From positions 1 to 64,000 of the forward strand of contig JAJXYD010000021.1 in the NCBI GenBank assembly GCA_021780695.1: a stretch of 64,000 nucleotides of DNA, in the 5' to 3' direction. The notes beneath the pieces were generated by a model. The model saw only the letters and a list, made by a program, of their open reading frames with translations. It was not told where the DNA came from and searched no databases. Source of the stretch: Deltaproteobacteria bacterium. Its GTDB lineage: Bacteria; Desulfobacterota; Syntrophobacteria; Syntrophobacterales; Syntrophobacteraceae. Shown here one piece after another: positions 17,024 through 25,287 of this stretch; position 1 is the first letter of the stretch, and each line of letters opens with the position of its first letter. A program made the position numbers and the translations under genes.

Positions 17024-18454
17024 CTATTGCTTAACCTCGCCCGGGGGCAAGTTGGCTTTGACCGGTTCTTCTCGTGGCACATTGAGGCTTTGATCGATAA
17101 GAATTAAATCTTTATCCCGTATCTTCGGGTTGGCCTGGAGAATCTTTTTAAGTCCCAGGACTGGCTCGTCTGGAAAACATCGGGCGGCGATACGGCTAAG
17201 CGAATCGCCCTTTTTTACAAAGATGGTCCTGTAATCGGTCCGCAATGGGGCAGGATTATTCTCCTTGGGCTCTTCCTTTGTCGCGCCGCCAGGGACGGCT
17301 GGTATCGGGTAAACGGGGGGCTTCTGCGATGTTTTGACCGATTGAGTCAGGCTCTGGTGGGGCAGGGGGGGCGTGCTGTCGGTTTTCCTGGGTAGTGGAA
17401 AAGTTTGACCGTTATCTTGGCGCGGGGAAACAACCGTTTTACCCTCTTTTTGCCCTTTCCCGATTGTAGGGGCCGGCTGTAGAGGAGCTAAAGCGCTTAC
17501 CCGACTTTCCACAGTTTTAAGCGGCCTCCTTGAGATGTTCCTTGCCGATAGAAAGTATCCGGCTGCCAAGACGATTAAGAGCGTAGCGGTCGCCAGAGCG
17601 TGCCGAAAATTTTTTCTCCGGTCTCCCCGGCCAATGCCTCTCCGGGTCGAATCGCTTTCAAGTGCCTTGTGGGCCTTCCTTAGAATCCCCTTTGTCACCC
17701 TTTGGGTTTTAAGCGTCATGCAGATGAGAAAGGCCGTATCGCACAACCTGTTTATATTACGAGGCACACCCCCCGTGAGTCTGGTGATCAGCCTTTCGCT
17801 GCCGGGTTTAAAGCAGGCCTCGAAACTGGAACCGGCTATCCTTAGCCTGAAGTCGATATAATTGATCGTCTCTGCCTGCGTCATGGGAAGGAGCACCCGA
17901 TTTATTGTGACCCTCTGGCGGAGTTGGCGTAGTTCGGGCTTTCGAAGCTTTAGTGCCAGTTCGCTTTGGCCGATCAAAAGTATCTGGAGAAGTTTGTGGT
18001 CGGCTAATTCGATGTTTGACAGAAGCCGGATGCTTTCAAGGCTTGAAATAGGGAGAAGATGGGCTTCGTCTATTATCAGCACTACCTGATTGCCTTTCGC
18101 GCCCATCGTTGCAAGCCTTGCTTTTAGCTCGTCTGATAGCTCGAGAACGCCCTTCCTTTCGGTCCCAAGGCCTAACACTCTTGCCAGGTAACGAAGCATC
18201 TCTATGTACTCGACGTCAGGATAGGGAAGCAGAATCGCCACCACAGATCCGGGAAGCCGTGCCAGAAGGTGTCGCACCAGCATCGTCTTGCCCGTTCCCA
18301 CATCGCCGCAGATTAATGCAAAGCTTTTCCTCTCCATCACAAAATAGAGGAGCGCGGCGGTCACTTCCTCATGGGAACGGCTCATGAAAAGAAAATGTTG
18401 GCCAAGGGTATTTTCAAAGGGAAAACAGGTTAGCTTGAAATGGGCCGCATACAT
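17024..18454 (-). CDS. ExeA-like AAA ATPase with membrane helix and LysM domain
   Basis: A 476-residue protein. An ExeA/TniB-like AAA+ domain (about 1-265; Walker A GDVGTGKT at 50-57, Walker B VVLIIDEAHLL) is followed by a basic linker, one membrane helix (ATATLLIVLAAGYFLS) and a Pro/Thr/Ser-rich periplasmic spacer. A C-terminal LysM domain (VKKGDSLSRIAARCF, ILQANPKI) ends the protein. ExeA helps insert secretin machinery into peptidoglycan, and related ATPases occur in exosortase-type EPS loci. Here it is last of three minus-strand genes after wza- and wzc-like genes (28 bases apart), so it probably serves polysaccharide export. Confidence 0.85.
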   Translation of the reverse strand: MYAAHFKLTCFPFENTLGQHFLFMSRSHEEVTAALLYFVMERKSFALICGDVGTGKTMLVRHLLARLPGSVVAILLPYPDVEYIEMLRYLARVLGLGTERKGVLELSDELKARLATMGAKGNQVVLIIDEAHLLPISSLESIRLLSNIELADHKLLQILLIGQSELALKLRKPELRQLRQRVTINRVLLPMTQAETINYIDFRLRIAGSSFEACFKPGSERLITRLTGGVPRNINRLCDTAFLICMTLKTQRVTKGILRKAHKALESDSTRRGIGRGDRRKNFRHALATATLLIVLAAGYFLSARNISRRPLKTVESRVSALAPLQPAPTIGKGQKEGKTVVSPRQDNGQTFPLPRKTDSTPPLPHQSLTQSVKTSQKPPVYPIPAVPGGATKEEPKENNPAPLRTDYRTIFVKKGDSLSRIAARCFPDEPVLGLKKILQANPKIRDKDLILIDQSLNVPREEPVKANLPPGEVKQ

Positions 18455-18482
18455 TTTTTGCCCTTCCCGATGCGAGACTCTC

Positions 18483-20765
18483 TTAGAGCCTCTTGTATAG
18501 CCATTCGGGTATATGCCGTCTTTTCTTGTTCAAAACGACGCCCAAAACGGTGGCTCCTGTGCTACCGAGGGTGTCTTTGGCCTTGTGGATAACTTCCCAC
18601 CGGGTCTTTTCGGCCTCTACTACCAAAACCACTCCGTCCATAAGGGAGGCCAGTTGCATGGACGGGCTGTGTTCGAGCAGGGCCGGAAGATCGCAGATAA
18701 TGAGACTGTATTCGCGCCTGAGCAGCGGTAGAGCTTGAGAGAAGGTCTTGAGGCCGATCGCGGCAAATCCATTCTCGTTTTTGCCCGCGCAAAGTATGTC
18801 CAGGCCTTCGTTTGAGGTTGGCTGAATGCAGGTTGATGCCGACCGAGGGCTATACCCGAGTTCTGCAAGACCGGGGGAGAGCTTCGTTCCAAATAGTATG
18901 TGCTGCTCGGGGCTTGAACAATTTGCGTCTATTAGCAAAACACGGCCTTCGCCGCGCTCTGCGATCTGGCCGGCGATATAGGCCGAAGCCGTGGTTACCC
19001 CTTCTGCCGGATGGCAGGATGTGAGGGCAATTGCTCCGTGACCGCTCCGGGCGCCGCAGGCTAGAAACGTTAAAAGTTCGCCGAGTCCGGAGCCCTTTCC
19101 ATTTTGCCACGGGAAGGCTCCAGGCTTGGATGGCGTCTCGAGAAAGCCTGGTGGCGCAAGTGGGGGGGGCTTTTCGCCCTTCCTGGCAAAAAACATCGGG
19201 ATAGACCCCAGTATCGTCAGATGCAGCCTGTCGGAGACATCCTCGGGGTTTTTTATAGAATGGTCCTGAAGTTCGAAGAAATAGGCCAGGCCAAGAGAGC
19301 CAAAAACCGCGATAAATAATCCCATCGCAAGGTCCAGAGCCCTTTTGGGTAAAATCGGTTTCAAGGAGTAGGTCGCGGGTTCTACTATACCGATATTGGA
19401 TATTCTTTGCACATCGAGGGCCTCGTTGATCCTTGCCTGCTCAAGGCTATCGGAATACTTGGAAAAGTTGGCCCTTTGAATCCTCAGCTCCCGGTTTAGC
19501 CTCTCGAAGCGCACCTGAGCATCGTTTAGATTGTCCATCTCCTGCGTGGCGCTTCTTAGTTGGGCTCTGATGGTCGCGGCTTTGGCGTCCAGAGACGAAA
19601 GATTTCCTTTCTGAGTCAAAAGAGCGAGTTGCAGTTTTTGATAGTTTACATTGAGTCCCGTGGTCACCTGATTTTGCTCCTGCGCCCTGGAAAGGAGCAA
19701 CTTGCCCTCTTCTATTTGGCGGCGGATTTCCTGCACCGGTATGCTGCTTTCAGTATAGGTCGATAGAAGTTTCTGCTCCTTTAGCTCCAGATCGTAGACC
19801 TGCTTTCTCATGGCATCGGCTGCCGAGTTGGCAAATCCGGTCGTCACATCTTTTCTCACCTTGCTTGGCAACCTCGAAAGTGTGGCTGTAAGCTCCTCAA
19901 CCCTGGCTTTGGAAGCCGCGGCGGAAGCCTCGATGTCTCCAAGCTCCCTTTTCATTGCCCCGATTCGTTCTAAAAGTATGCGGCGCTGATCGGTTATGGA
20001 GGCTATGGAAGTCGTGTTTTTAAGGTCTTTTAGCTTCTGGTCCGTGCGCTCGAGTAGAGTCTCCAAATCGCCTTGCTGCTTTTTAAAAAATGCATAAGAA
20101 CCCGATGTGCGATTTACCTCGATGTGTTTTTCGAGATAGAAGCCGACCAACCGGTCCAAAACCTCGCGTGCAAGTCCGGGGTCGTTTGTCTGATAGGTTA
20201 TGCTAATTATGTTGCTTTTCTTTGATACCTCCACTACGAGCCGTTTCATAAGCGAGGCAATAGCCGAATCTTTTTCCCTGAGTCTTTTGACCGCAGTTTG
20301 CCCCTTGCGCGGGGAGAAAAGCCCCGAGAGGGCGCAAAGAGGGTAGACAGCCGCGCGCCTTGCATAATAGCGAAGGGTGGCTGAAAGGGTCGCTTCGGGC
20401 GGTAATGTCTCCTTTGCCCCGTGGAGGATAAGCTCGGGACCGATCACTTTTACTACCTTCTCGGCAAGCTCGCGGCTCTTTAGAATGTCGGCTTCCGAGT
20501 TGATCTCGTTTTCTCTTTCCTGACTGATATTTATCATCTTGCCGGTTGCCACTGTGGGACCCGCGCTTGCATTCTCGCGGCCGATTCGCACGAGTATCTC
20601 AGCCTCTGACCTGTATATGTCCGGAGTAAGTATTACCCATAGAATAACGGCGGCCATCACGGCCAGAAAAAAAAAGATCATCTTTTTTCTCTGCCGGAAC
20701 AAAACATTATAAATGTCCCGCATCGAAGTCTCAGGAAAACTGGTTTTAGCTTCGCTATCAGCCAT
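18483..20765 (-). CDS. Wzc/GumC-like polysaccharide co-polymerase with degenerate kinase domain
   Basis: The 760-residue protein has a Wzz-type N-terminus (membrane helix about 31-51), a long coiled-coil periplasmic part, a second membrane helix (about 480-500) and a cytoplasmic BY-kinase-like domain from ~580. Walker A' (VLLIDANCSSP) and Walker B (LIICDLPAL) remain. The Walker A, however, reads SCHPAEGVTTAS where active kinases have EGKST/S, so the phosphate-binding lysine is missing. The C-terminus lacks a tyrosine cluster (one Tyr, EWLYKRL). It probably sets chain length without kinase activity. It sits between wza- and exeA-like genes. Confidence 0.88.
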   Translation of the reverse strand: MADSEAKTSFPETSMRDIYNVLFRQRKKMIFFFLAVMAAVILWVILTPDIYRSEAEILVRIGRENASAGPTVATGKMINISQERENEINSEADILKSRELAEKVVKVIGPELILHGAKETLPPEATLSATLRYYARRAAVYPLCALSGLFSPRKGQTAVKRLREKDSAIASLMKRLVVEVSKKSNIISITYQTNDPGLAREVLDRLVGFYLEKHIEVNRTSGSYAFFKKQQGDLETLLERTDQKLKDLKNTTSIASITDQRRILLERIGAMKRELGDIEASAAASKARVEELTATLSRLPSKVRKDVTTGFANSAADAMRKQVYDLELKEQKLLSTYTESSIPVQEIRRQIEEGKLLLSRAQEQNQVTTGLNVNYQKLQLALLTQKGNLSSLDAKAATIRAQLRSATQEMDNLNDAQVRFERLNRELRIQRANFSKYSDSLEQARINEALDVQRISNIGIVEPATYSLKPILPKRALDLAMGLFIAVFGSLGLAYFFELQDHSIKNPEDVSDRLHLTILGSIPMFFARKGEKPPPLAPPGFLETPSKPGAFPWQNGKGSGLGELLTFLACGARSGHGAIALTSCHPAEGVTTASAYIAGQIAERGEGRVLLIDANCSSPEQHILFGTKLSPGLAELGYSPRSASTCIQPTSNEGLDILCAGKNENGFAAIGLKTFSQALPLLRREYSLIICDLPALLEHSPSMQLASLMDGVVLVVEAEKTRWEVIHKAKDTLGSTGATVLGVVLNKKRRHIPEWLYKRL

Positions 20766-20838
20766 ATCCTCATCTCTCCGCCAGGTCGGGGTATGGATAG
20801 AGTAGATATCAGGTTCTGTAGCCGATTTTTACCTTGCG

Positions 20839-21555
20839 CTAATATACATTGGCCCCTATGCCCAGGGGCGGAAGCATTTGCCACAGGTGCTGCTGAACCC
20901 ATAGATCGACATTTACTATAGGGGTGCTTGGTACATAGACAATATCTCCTGGTTTTAGATAAAATGAATTCGTTGTCTCACCCCTCAATGCCCCTTTGAG
21001 ATTTAGGGCTTCTCCCCTTATCTGGCCGTCAATGTTTCTAACCACGACCACATTGGTTGTTTCCGCCGTCTCTCTGTTGAACCCGCCCGCGTTCATCACT
21101 GCGTCCAAAACGCTCATTTGCCCAGGCATCAACACGGCGCCGGGCTTTTTTACTTCTCCTCCCACATAGATCCGGCGATCGTAGAATCCCCTCACAAAGA
21201 CCGCCAGTTGCGGGTGCTTTAGCTGTTTGGCATATAAATTCATGAGTTCGTCTCGAAGTTGGGAGGGTGTCTTTCCTTGTACCGAAATCTCGCCTACAAG
21301 CTGGAGTTCGATCTTTCCATCGGGGCGAACCGTCTCGGTTTGGTCAAACTGGGGAGCGTAGGCAAATTTTATCTCTACTATGTCGCCGCTTCCAAGAGCA
21401 ACAGATGATGCCGGCCCGGGCCTTACGGCCGGCAATTGTGAAATGGCCGATGCAGGAGCGGACGCGGTGTTGGCCGTCTGACAGGCGCAGGGCAAAATCA
21501 GCATGGCGAAGGCATAAAAAATTTTCGCAATCTTTGTATCGACCCAATACTTCAT
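20839..21555 (-). CDS. Wza-type polysaccharide export protein
   Basis: The 238-residue protein has an N-terminal signal segment (IFYAFAMLILPCAC) and a polysaccharide-export (Poly_export) domain with the family pattern LGSGDIVEIKFAYAPQFDQTETVRPDGKI. SLBB-type repeats follow (YVGGEVKKPGAVLMPGQMSVLDAVMNAGG). Such proteins form the outer-membrane pore for exopolysaccharide. The lipobox is imperfect (LPCAC), so lipidation is uncertain. It is first of the three-gene minus-strand export operon; 73 bases separate it from the wzc-like gene. Confidence 0.9.
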   Translation of the reverse strand: MKYWVDTKIAKIFYAFAMLILPCACQTANTASAPASAISQLPAVRPGPASSVALGSGDIVEIKFAYAPQFDQTETVRPDGKIELQLVGEISVQGKTPSQLRDELMNLYAKQLKHPQLAVFVRGFYDRRIYVGGEVKKPGAVLMPGQMSVLDAVMNAGGFNRETAETTNVVVVRNIDGQIRGEALNLKGALRGETTNSFYLKPGDIVYVPSTPIVNVDLWVQQHLWQMLPPLGIGANVY

Positions 21556-22175
21556 CTTAGTTCCCCAACGATGGATGGCAAGCTGAAGTCCGGTTGATAT
21601 CCTTTCACAGGGCGTTATTGCTTAACGAGCCGGTTATCTGTGTTTAGTCTTCAAAATAGAGGTGATATAATGCGGTAAACATGTCCCTAATCACAGTTGC
21701 TATGGCGTTACATCACTATTGTCCCTATATTGATCACTCAAACCATAGACACCTTAAGCCTTAATTGCCTTCAGTAAAGGAGGACCCAGGAGGGTAAATA
21801 ACAGGTGGATCTTCTACTTTAAATCGATATACATTAATTAATTTCAAATAGATGGTTATTTAAAAACGATCTTGAAAAGTTGCCCCAAGATAAATTTCGG
21901 GTAAGAAGGAATAGATAAATTAGCCAACATCATCTTACTTGGGATGCTCCCGGGAAGGGGTGGGATTTAACCACTGCGAGCCTGATCGAAACACTCACGC
22001 GGGCGCAAAAATTCCGCTGCCAACCCTCACAGGGTTTCCTTTGAGCAGTCGCCCTCTGCTGGCCGCTCAAAAATAAATTCCCTCTGCGCCTGTGTGCTCT
22101 GCTCTTGTTCTTTCTCCCTTGGGAGGACGCCGCTCTGCCGCATTGTGATACTTTCCCGATTCTGCTAATTTCCTA
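21556..22175. other. Long intergenic region between the EPS operon and the XRE regulator
   Basis: About 620 bases with no believable ORF on either strand; the first half is AT-rich. It must hold the promoter of the wza-like operon (minus strand), although no good hexamer pair was found. A small hairpin AACCCT-cac-AGGGTT followed by TCCTTT lies near 22024-22043. AGGAGG-like strings near 21780 are not followed by a convincing gene. Confidence 0.5.
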
Positions 22176-22205
22176 TTGACAGGGTTGCAAATTACTTTGT
22201 ATAAG
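22176..22205 (+). promoter_or_regulatory. Sigma-70-type promoter of the XRE-cupin gene
   Basis: TTGACA (22176-22181) is a perfect -35 and TATAAG (22200-22205) a 5/6 -10, spaced 18 bases with TG immediately before the -10. It precedes the regulator gene by about 90 bases. Confidence 0.65.
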
Positions 22206-22293
22206 CTCATCTTAATAAAAAACAAAAAAATTAGTATTGGTAAAGACTTTATCAAACCTGCTGTGTTTTGTTCCTAACTGGGCGCGAGTCGGT

Positions 22294-22836
22294 ATGAACA
22301 TCGGCACACTTATTAGAAAATGCAGAAAAGAACGAAAGCTCACTCTCAAAGTCGTTGCCGAAAAGGCCTCCATTTCTGAAGGGTTTCTCAGCCAGGTCGA
22401 AAACGATGTAAACTCCCCTTCGGTCGATACCCTGATAAGGATCTGCAACGCTATCGGCGTCGATGCCGGTGAACTCATCTCCAGAGTCAATAGATGTAAA
22501 GATATTGTGGTCATAAGGAAATCCGAATGGGATGAGGTTGATTTCTCCCATACCGGTTTTGTAACCCGCCGTTTTTTTAGTCCCGAGTACCGTACGATTA
22601 TTGATTCGGCAATACTTGTCGTAGAGCCGGGCAAGTCTATTCCGGCCCGTAAAAACGTGAAAAACGGTCAGGAAGTTCTCTGCCTTTTAAGGGGTTCGAT
22701 TGAATTGATTTTAGGTGAGAGCACTTATCAGCTCATGGAAGGGGATTGCGTTCACCTTTTTTCAAACCGTGAAAAGGAGATGATCACCAATACGGGCTCC
22801 GCTACAGGTTTTGTCCTGTGGGTTGGAACAGTCTAG
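22294..22836 (+). CDS. XRE-family regulator with C-terminal cupin
   Basis: A 180-residue regulator. The N-terminal helix-turn-helix (about 3-58: LIRKCRKERKLTLKVVAEKASISEGFLSQVEN) is followed by a cupin fold (about 100-178: VVEPGKSIPARKN, GQEVLCLLRGSIELILGE, LMEGDCVHLFSN). This architecture is typical of regulators sensing small metabolites and often controls a neighbouring operon. The adjacent plus-strand acyl-CoA synthetase is a likely target, but no operator was identified. The start at 22294 places the HTH at the usual distance; an upstream TTG (22237) would add 19 residues with no family character. Confidence 0.85.
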   Translation: MNIGTLIRKCRKERKLTLKVVAEKASISEGFLSQVENDVNSPSVDTLIRICNAIGVDAGELISRVNRCKDIVVIRKSEWDEVDFSHTGFVTRRFFSPEYRTIIDSAILVVEPGKSIPARKNVKNGQEVLCLLRGSIELILGESTYQLMEGDCVHLFSNREKEMITNTGSATGFVLWVGTV

Positions 22837-23250
22837 ATTTTTAACTTATGCACAAAACCTGTTAGGCTGGAGGAAACTTGCAGGCGTATTGTCGACGTAG
22901 TCTCAAACCAGGGAAAATTCTATGTGACACTGTGAGGTAAATTCGGTGCCCGCCGGCCTTTGTGGTGTTATCTGCGCCGGCGTCCCGGGTTGGCCTCGCT
23001 AGGCTCCAATTGCCCGACCCTAGAGGAAGCTCTCTTTTGATGTTACGGTGGGACCGGCGGTTACGGCCGCCATGCGCAAACGCTTTTCAACTTCTTATCC
23101 GAATATTTTCAGGGTTAGGTAACAAATTTTATCCACCGCTTGCGGGAAAGATTCGAATATTGAGTCGACTGATTTTATGGGAAAATGTCTTCGCGTTGGG
23201 ACTCCTTGGGAGATCCTGTCCTGATAACCTGAAAATATCGAGGAAAACGG
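22837..23250. other. Intergenic region before the acyl-CoA synthetase
   Basis: About 410 bases without a supported gene. A CGAATATT word occurs twice (near 23099 and 23154), possibly as part of a regulator site, but no clean palindrome was seen. No convincing promoter hexamers were found. Confidence 0.4.
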
Positions 23251-24903
23251 ATGGAAAAGCCAAACATCACAGCGGGTAAGGTAACGATCGGAAATCTTGT
23301 CGATATTCTAGCTAAAGACTTCGGCGATAAAATCGGCATGCAATACTACGATCTTGGTATCTCCAAGACCTTTGCGGAACTAAAGGATATATTTGACTCC
23401 GTGGCCAAAGGCCTGATGGCCCTGGGGGTGGAGCGTGGCGATAAGGTTGCCATTTGGGCCAACAACGTTCCCGAATGGATCTATACCCATTATGGAAGCG
23501 GCCGCATGGGGGCTGTTCTGGTTACGGTAAACACAAATTATCGCAGTAGCGAACTCGAATACCTTCTCAAACAATCCGATGCCACCACCCTTATTCTGGT
23601 TGGCGGGGTGCGTCAGCCTGACGAATACCTCAAGGTGTTAAATAATGTTTGTCCGGCTATAGCCGAGAGTCAACCCGGCAAAATCGATTGCGAAAAGCTT
23701 CCTTTCCTCAAAAACGTCATCTATCTTGGCAAGGAAAAAATTCCGGGGATGTACAACTGGGATGATGTTCTTGAGATGGGTAAAACGATATCCGATGAAC
23801 AGTTGCAGGCCAGACTCAACTCGCTCGACCCCGATGATGTCATCAATATGCAATACACTTCCGGGACCACCGGTTTTCCCAAGGGCGTTATGCTCACCCA
23901 TACAAACATTATCGGAAACGCTCTTAGCATGGCCGAGCGTATGGATCTTAGCTCCAAGGACACCGCGTGCATTCCTGTTCCATTTTTCCACTGTTTTGGC
24001 TGCGTTATCGGGACTCTGACCTGTATGGTTTCGGCGGCTACAATGGCGCCTCTTGTTTCCTTCACAGCCGAAGGGGCCATGAGGACGGTGGAAAAGTTGC
24101 GGTGTACCTCCCTTCTTGGCGTCCCGACCATGTTTATAGCCGAATTCGAAGAGATGGATAAGAAGGGCTACGAAGTTTCCAGTCTTCGCACCGGTGTCAT
24201 GGCAGGCTCTACTTGTCCCATCGAGCTTATGAAGCGGGTGATCGCCGATATGGGGGCAAAGGAAATGACGATTGTCTACGGACAGACCGAATCCTCTCCG
24301 GGTATTACCCAAACGCTTAGAGACGATTCGCTCGCACTCAAGACCTCAACTGTTGGCAAGGCTCTGCCCCATGTCGAGGTAAAAATCGTCGATCCGCTGA
24401 GCGGAGAGGAAGTTCCGCGCAATGTGCAGGGCGAATTGTGCACCAGGGGCTACCATGTCATGAAGGGCTACTACAAGATGCCGGAGGCCACGGCCAAAGC
24501 CATAGATACGGACAACTGGCTCCATACCGGAGATCTTGCGACAATGGATGAAAACGGCTATTGCAAGATAACGGGCAGGATTAAAGATATGATCATCCGC
24601 GGGGGAGAAAACATCTATCCGCGTGAAATCGAAGAATTTCTCTATACCAATCCCAAGGTTAAAGACGTGCAGGTCGTGGGGGTGGCCAGTGAAAAATACG
24701 GAGAAGAAGTGGCGGCCTTCATAATGGTAAAACCCGGTGAAAAGTTGACTCAATCGGATGTGATCGCTTTTTGCCGGGACCGGATTTCTTACCACAAGAT
24801 TCCTCAGCACATCTATTTTGTCGATGGGTATCCAACGACCGCAAGCGGCAAGATCCAGAAATACAAGCTAAGGGATATGGCCCAGGCGGAACTGGAAAAG
24901 TAA
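23251..24903 (+). CDS. AMP-forming acyl-CoA synthetase
   Basis: A 550-residue member of the FadD/AMP-binding family that activates a carboxylic acid to its CoA thioester. Motifs are YTSGTTGFPKGVMLTH (P-loop), VYGQTESSPG, GYHVMKGYYKMPEAT, WLHTGDLATMDENGYCKITGR and the C-terminal catalytic lysine region TASGKIQKYKLR. Length and motifs fit medium- or long-chain or aromatic acyl-CoA ligases; chain preference cannot be read by eye. The start has AGGA a few bases upstream. A regulator of the XRE-cupin type precedes it and a terminator follows. Confidence 0.92.
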   Translation: MEKPNITAGKVTIGNLVDILAKDFGDKIGMQYYDLGISKTFAELKDIFDSVAKGLMALGVERGDKVAIWANNVPEWIYTHYGSGRMGAVLVTVNTNYRSSELEYLLKQSDATTLILVGGVRQPDEYLKVLNNVCPAIAESQPGKIDCEKLPFLKNVIYLGKEKIPGMYNWDDVLEMGKTISDEQLQARLNSLDPDDVINMQYTSGTTGFPKGVMLTHTNIIGNALSMAERMDLSSKDTACIPVPFFHCFGCVIGTLTCMVSAATMAPLVSFTAEGAMRTVEKLRCTSLLGVPTMFIAEFEEMDKKGYEVSSLRTGVMAGSTCPIELMKRVIADMGAKEMTIVYGQTESSPGITQTLRDDSLALKTSTVGKALPHVEVKIVDPLSGEEVPRNVQGELCTRGYHVMKGYYKMPEATAKAIDTDNWLHTGDLATMDENGYCKITGRIKDMIIRGGENIYPREIEEFLYTNPKVKDVQVVGVASEKYGEEVAAFIMVKPGEKLTQSDVIAFCRDRISYHKIPQHIYFVDGYPTTASGKIQKYKLRDMAQAELEK

Positions 24904-24942
24904 TGGGGCAATGGCCTGGAGCCGTTTTGTCTTGAAATACGA

Positions 24943-24971
24943 GGGGTGGGCGCTGCTTTTTTGCCCGCCCC
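24943..24971 (+). terminator. Hairpin terminator after the acyl-CoA synthetase
   Basis: GGGGTGGGC (24943-24951) pairs with GCCCGCCCC (24963-24971), 9 bp with one G-U, around a T-rich loop. The 3' side is AT-rich but not a pure T-run. Confidence 0.6.
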
Positions 24972-25022
24972 ATTTAATTTATACTGCTGTCAATGGAAAA
25001 TTTTTGTGTTTGTAAAATTTAC

Positions 25023-25051
25023 TTGAAATCTTCGATTAACTCTGTTAGAAG
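25023..25051 (+). promoter_or_regulatory. Promoter of the trp operon
   Basis: TTGAAA (25023-25028), 17 bases, TAGAAG (25046-25051). It lies 28 bases before the leader-peptide start, a plausible position for the trp leader transcript. No TrpR-like operator was recognised. Confidence 0.5.
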
Positions 25052-25078
25052 AGTATTAACTGCTAATGGAGATTGTTT

Positions 25079-25156
25079 GTGATAAGGAACCTGGTTGATA
25101 GACTCTATTTTTGGTGCTGGTGGTGCAGCTGTGAAGGCGTTTGCCTGACGGTATAG
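25079..25156 (+). CDS. trpL: trp leader peptide (25 aa) with clustered Trp codons
   Basis: A GTG-initiated ORF with GGAG 7 bases upstream (25068-25071) encodes 25 residues containing W-C-W-W-C (Trp codons at 25112, 25118 and 25121) and ends at TAG 25154. Three Trp codons in four positions, right before tandem terminator hairpins and the aroF-trp operon, are the hallmark of ribosome-mediated attenuation. Ribosomes stalled at these codons when charged tRNA-Trp is scarce should favour read-through. The peptide itself has no known function. Confidence 0.85.
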   Translation: MIRNLVDRLYFWCWWCSCEGVCLTV

Positions 25157-25184
25157 CCATCAGTTCGAATCCGGATAACTGGTT

Positions 25185-25226
25185 GGACCGTGGGCCGCGC
25201 CAAGGCTCACGGTCCTTTTGTTTTTT
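25185..25226 (+). terminator. First trp leader hairpin (segments A:B)
   Basis: GGACCGTG (25185-25192) pairs with CACGGTCC (25208-25215), extended by about three more pairs, and is followed by TTTTGTTTTTT. It can act as a terminator itself. Its 3' arm is complementary to the 5' arm of the next hairpin. Confidence 0.8.
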
Positions 25227-25265
25227 AAAAGGGACCGTGGATTAAATCCTCGGTCCCTTTTTTTT
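25227..25265 (+). terminator. trp attenuator terminator (segments C:D)
   Basis: AAAAGGGACCG (25227-25237) pairs with CGGTCCCTTTT (25251-25261), with an inner GGAT/ATCC stem and one mismatch, ending in a T-run. Segment C (GGACCGTG, 25232-25239) can instead pair with segment B (25208-25215), and the flanking TTTT/AAAA extends that duplex. This gives an antiterminator competing with both hairpins. aroF begins 23 bases later. Confidence 0.85.
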
Positions 25266-25287
25266 AAAATTCAAAAGGAGTCCAAAG

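Noticed and set aside
25115..25180. tRNA-like stretch with GTTCGAATC in the trp leader
   Set aside because: The bases around the T-loop-like string do not form a 5-bp T-stem and no acceptor or anticodon stem fits. The stretch overlaps the leader peptide and sits inside the attenuator.
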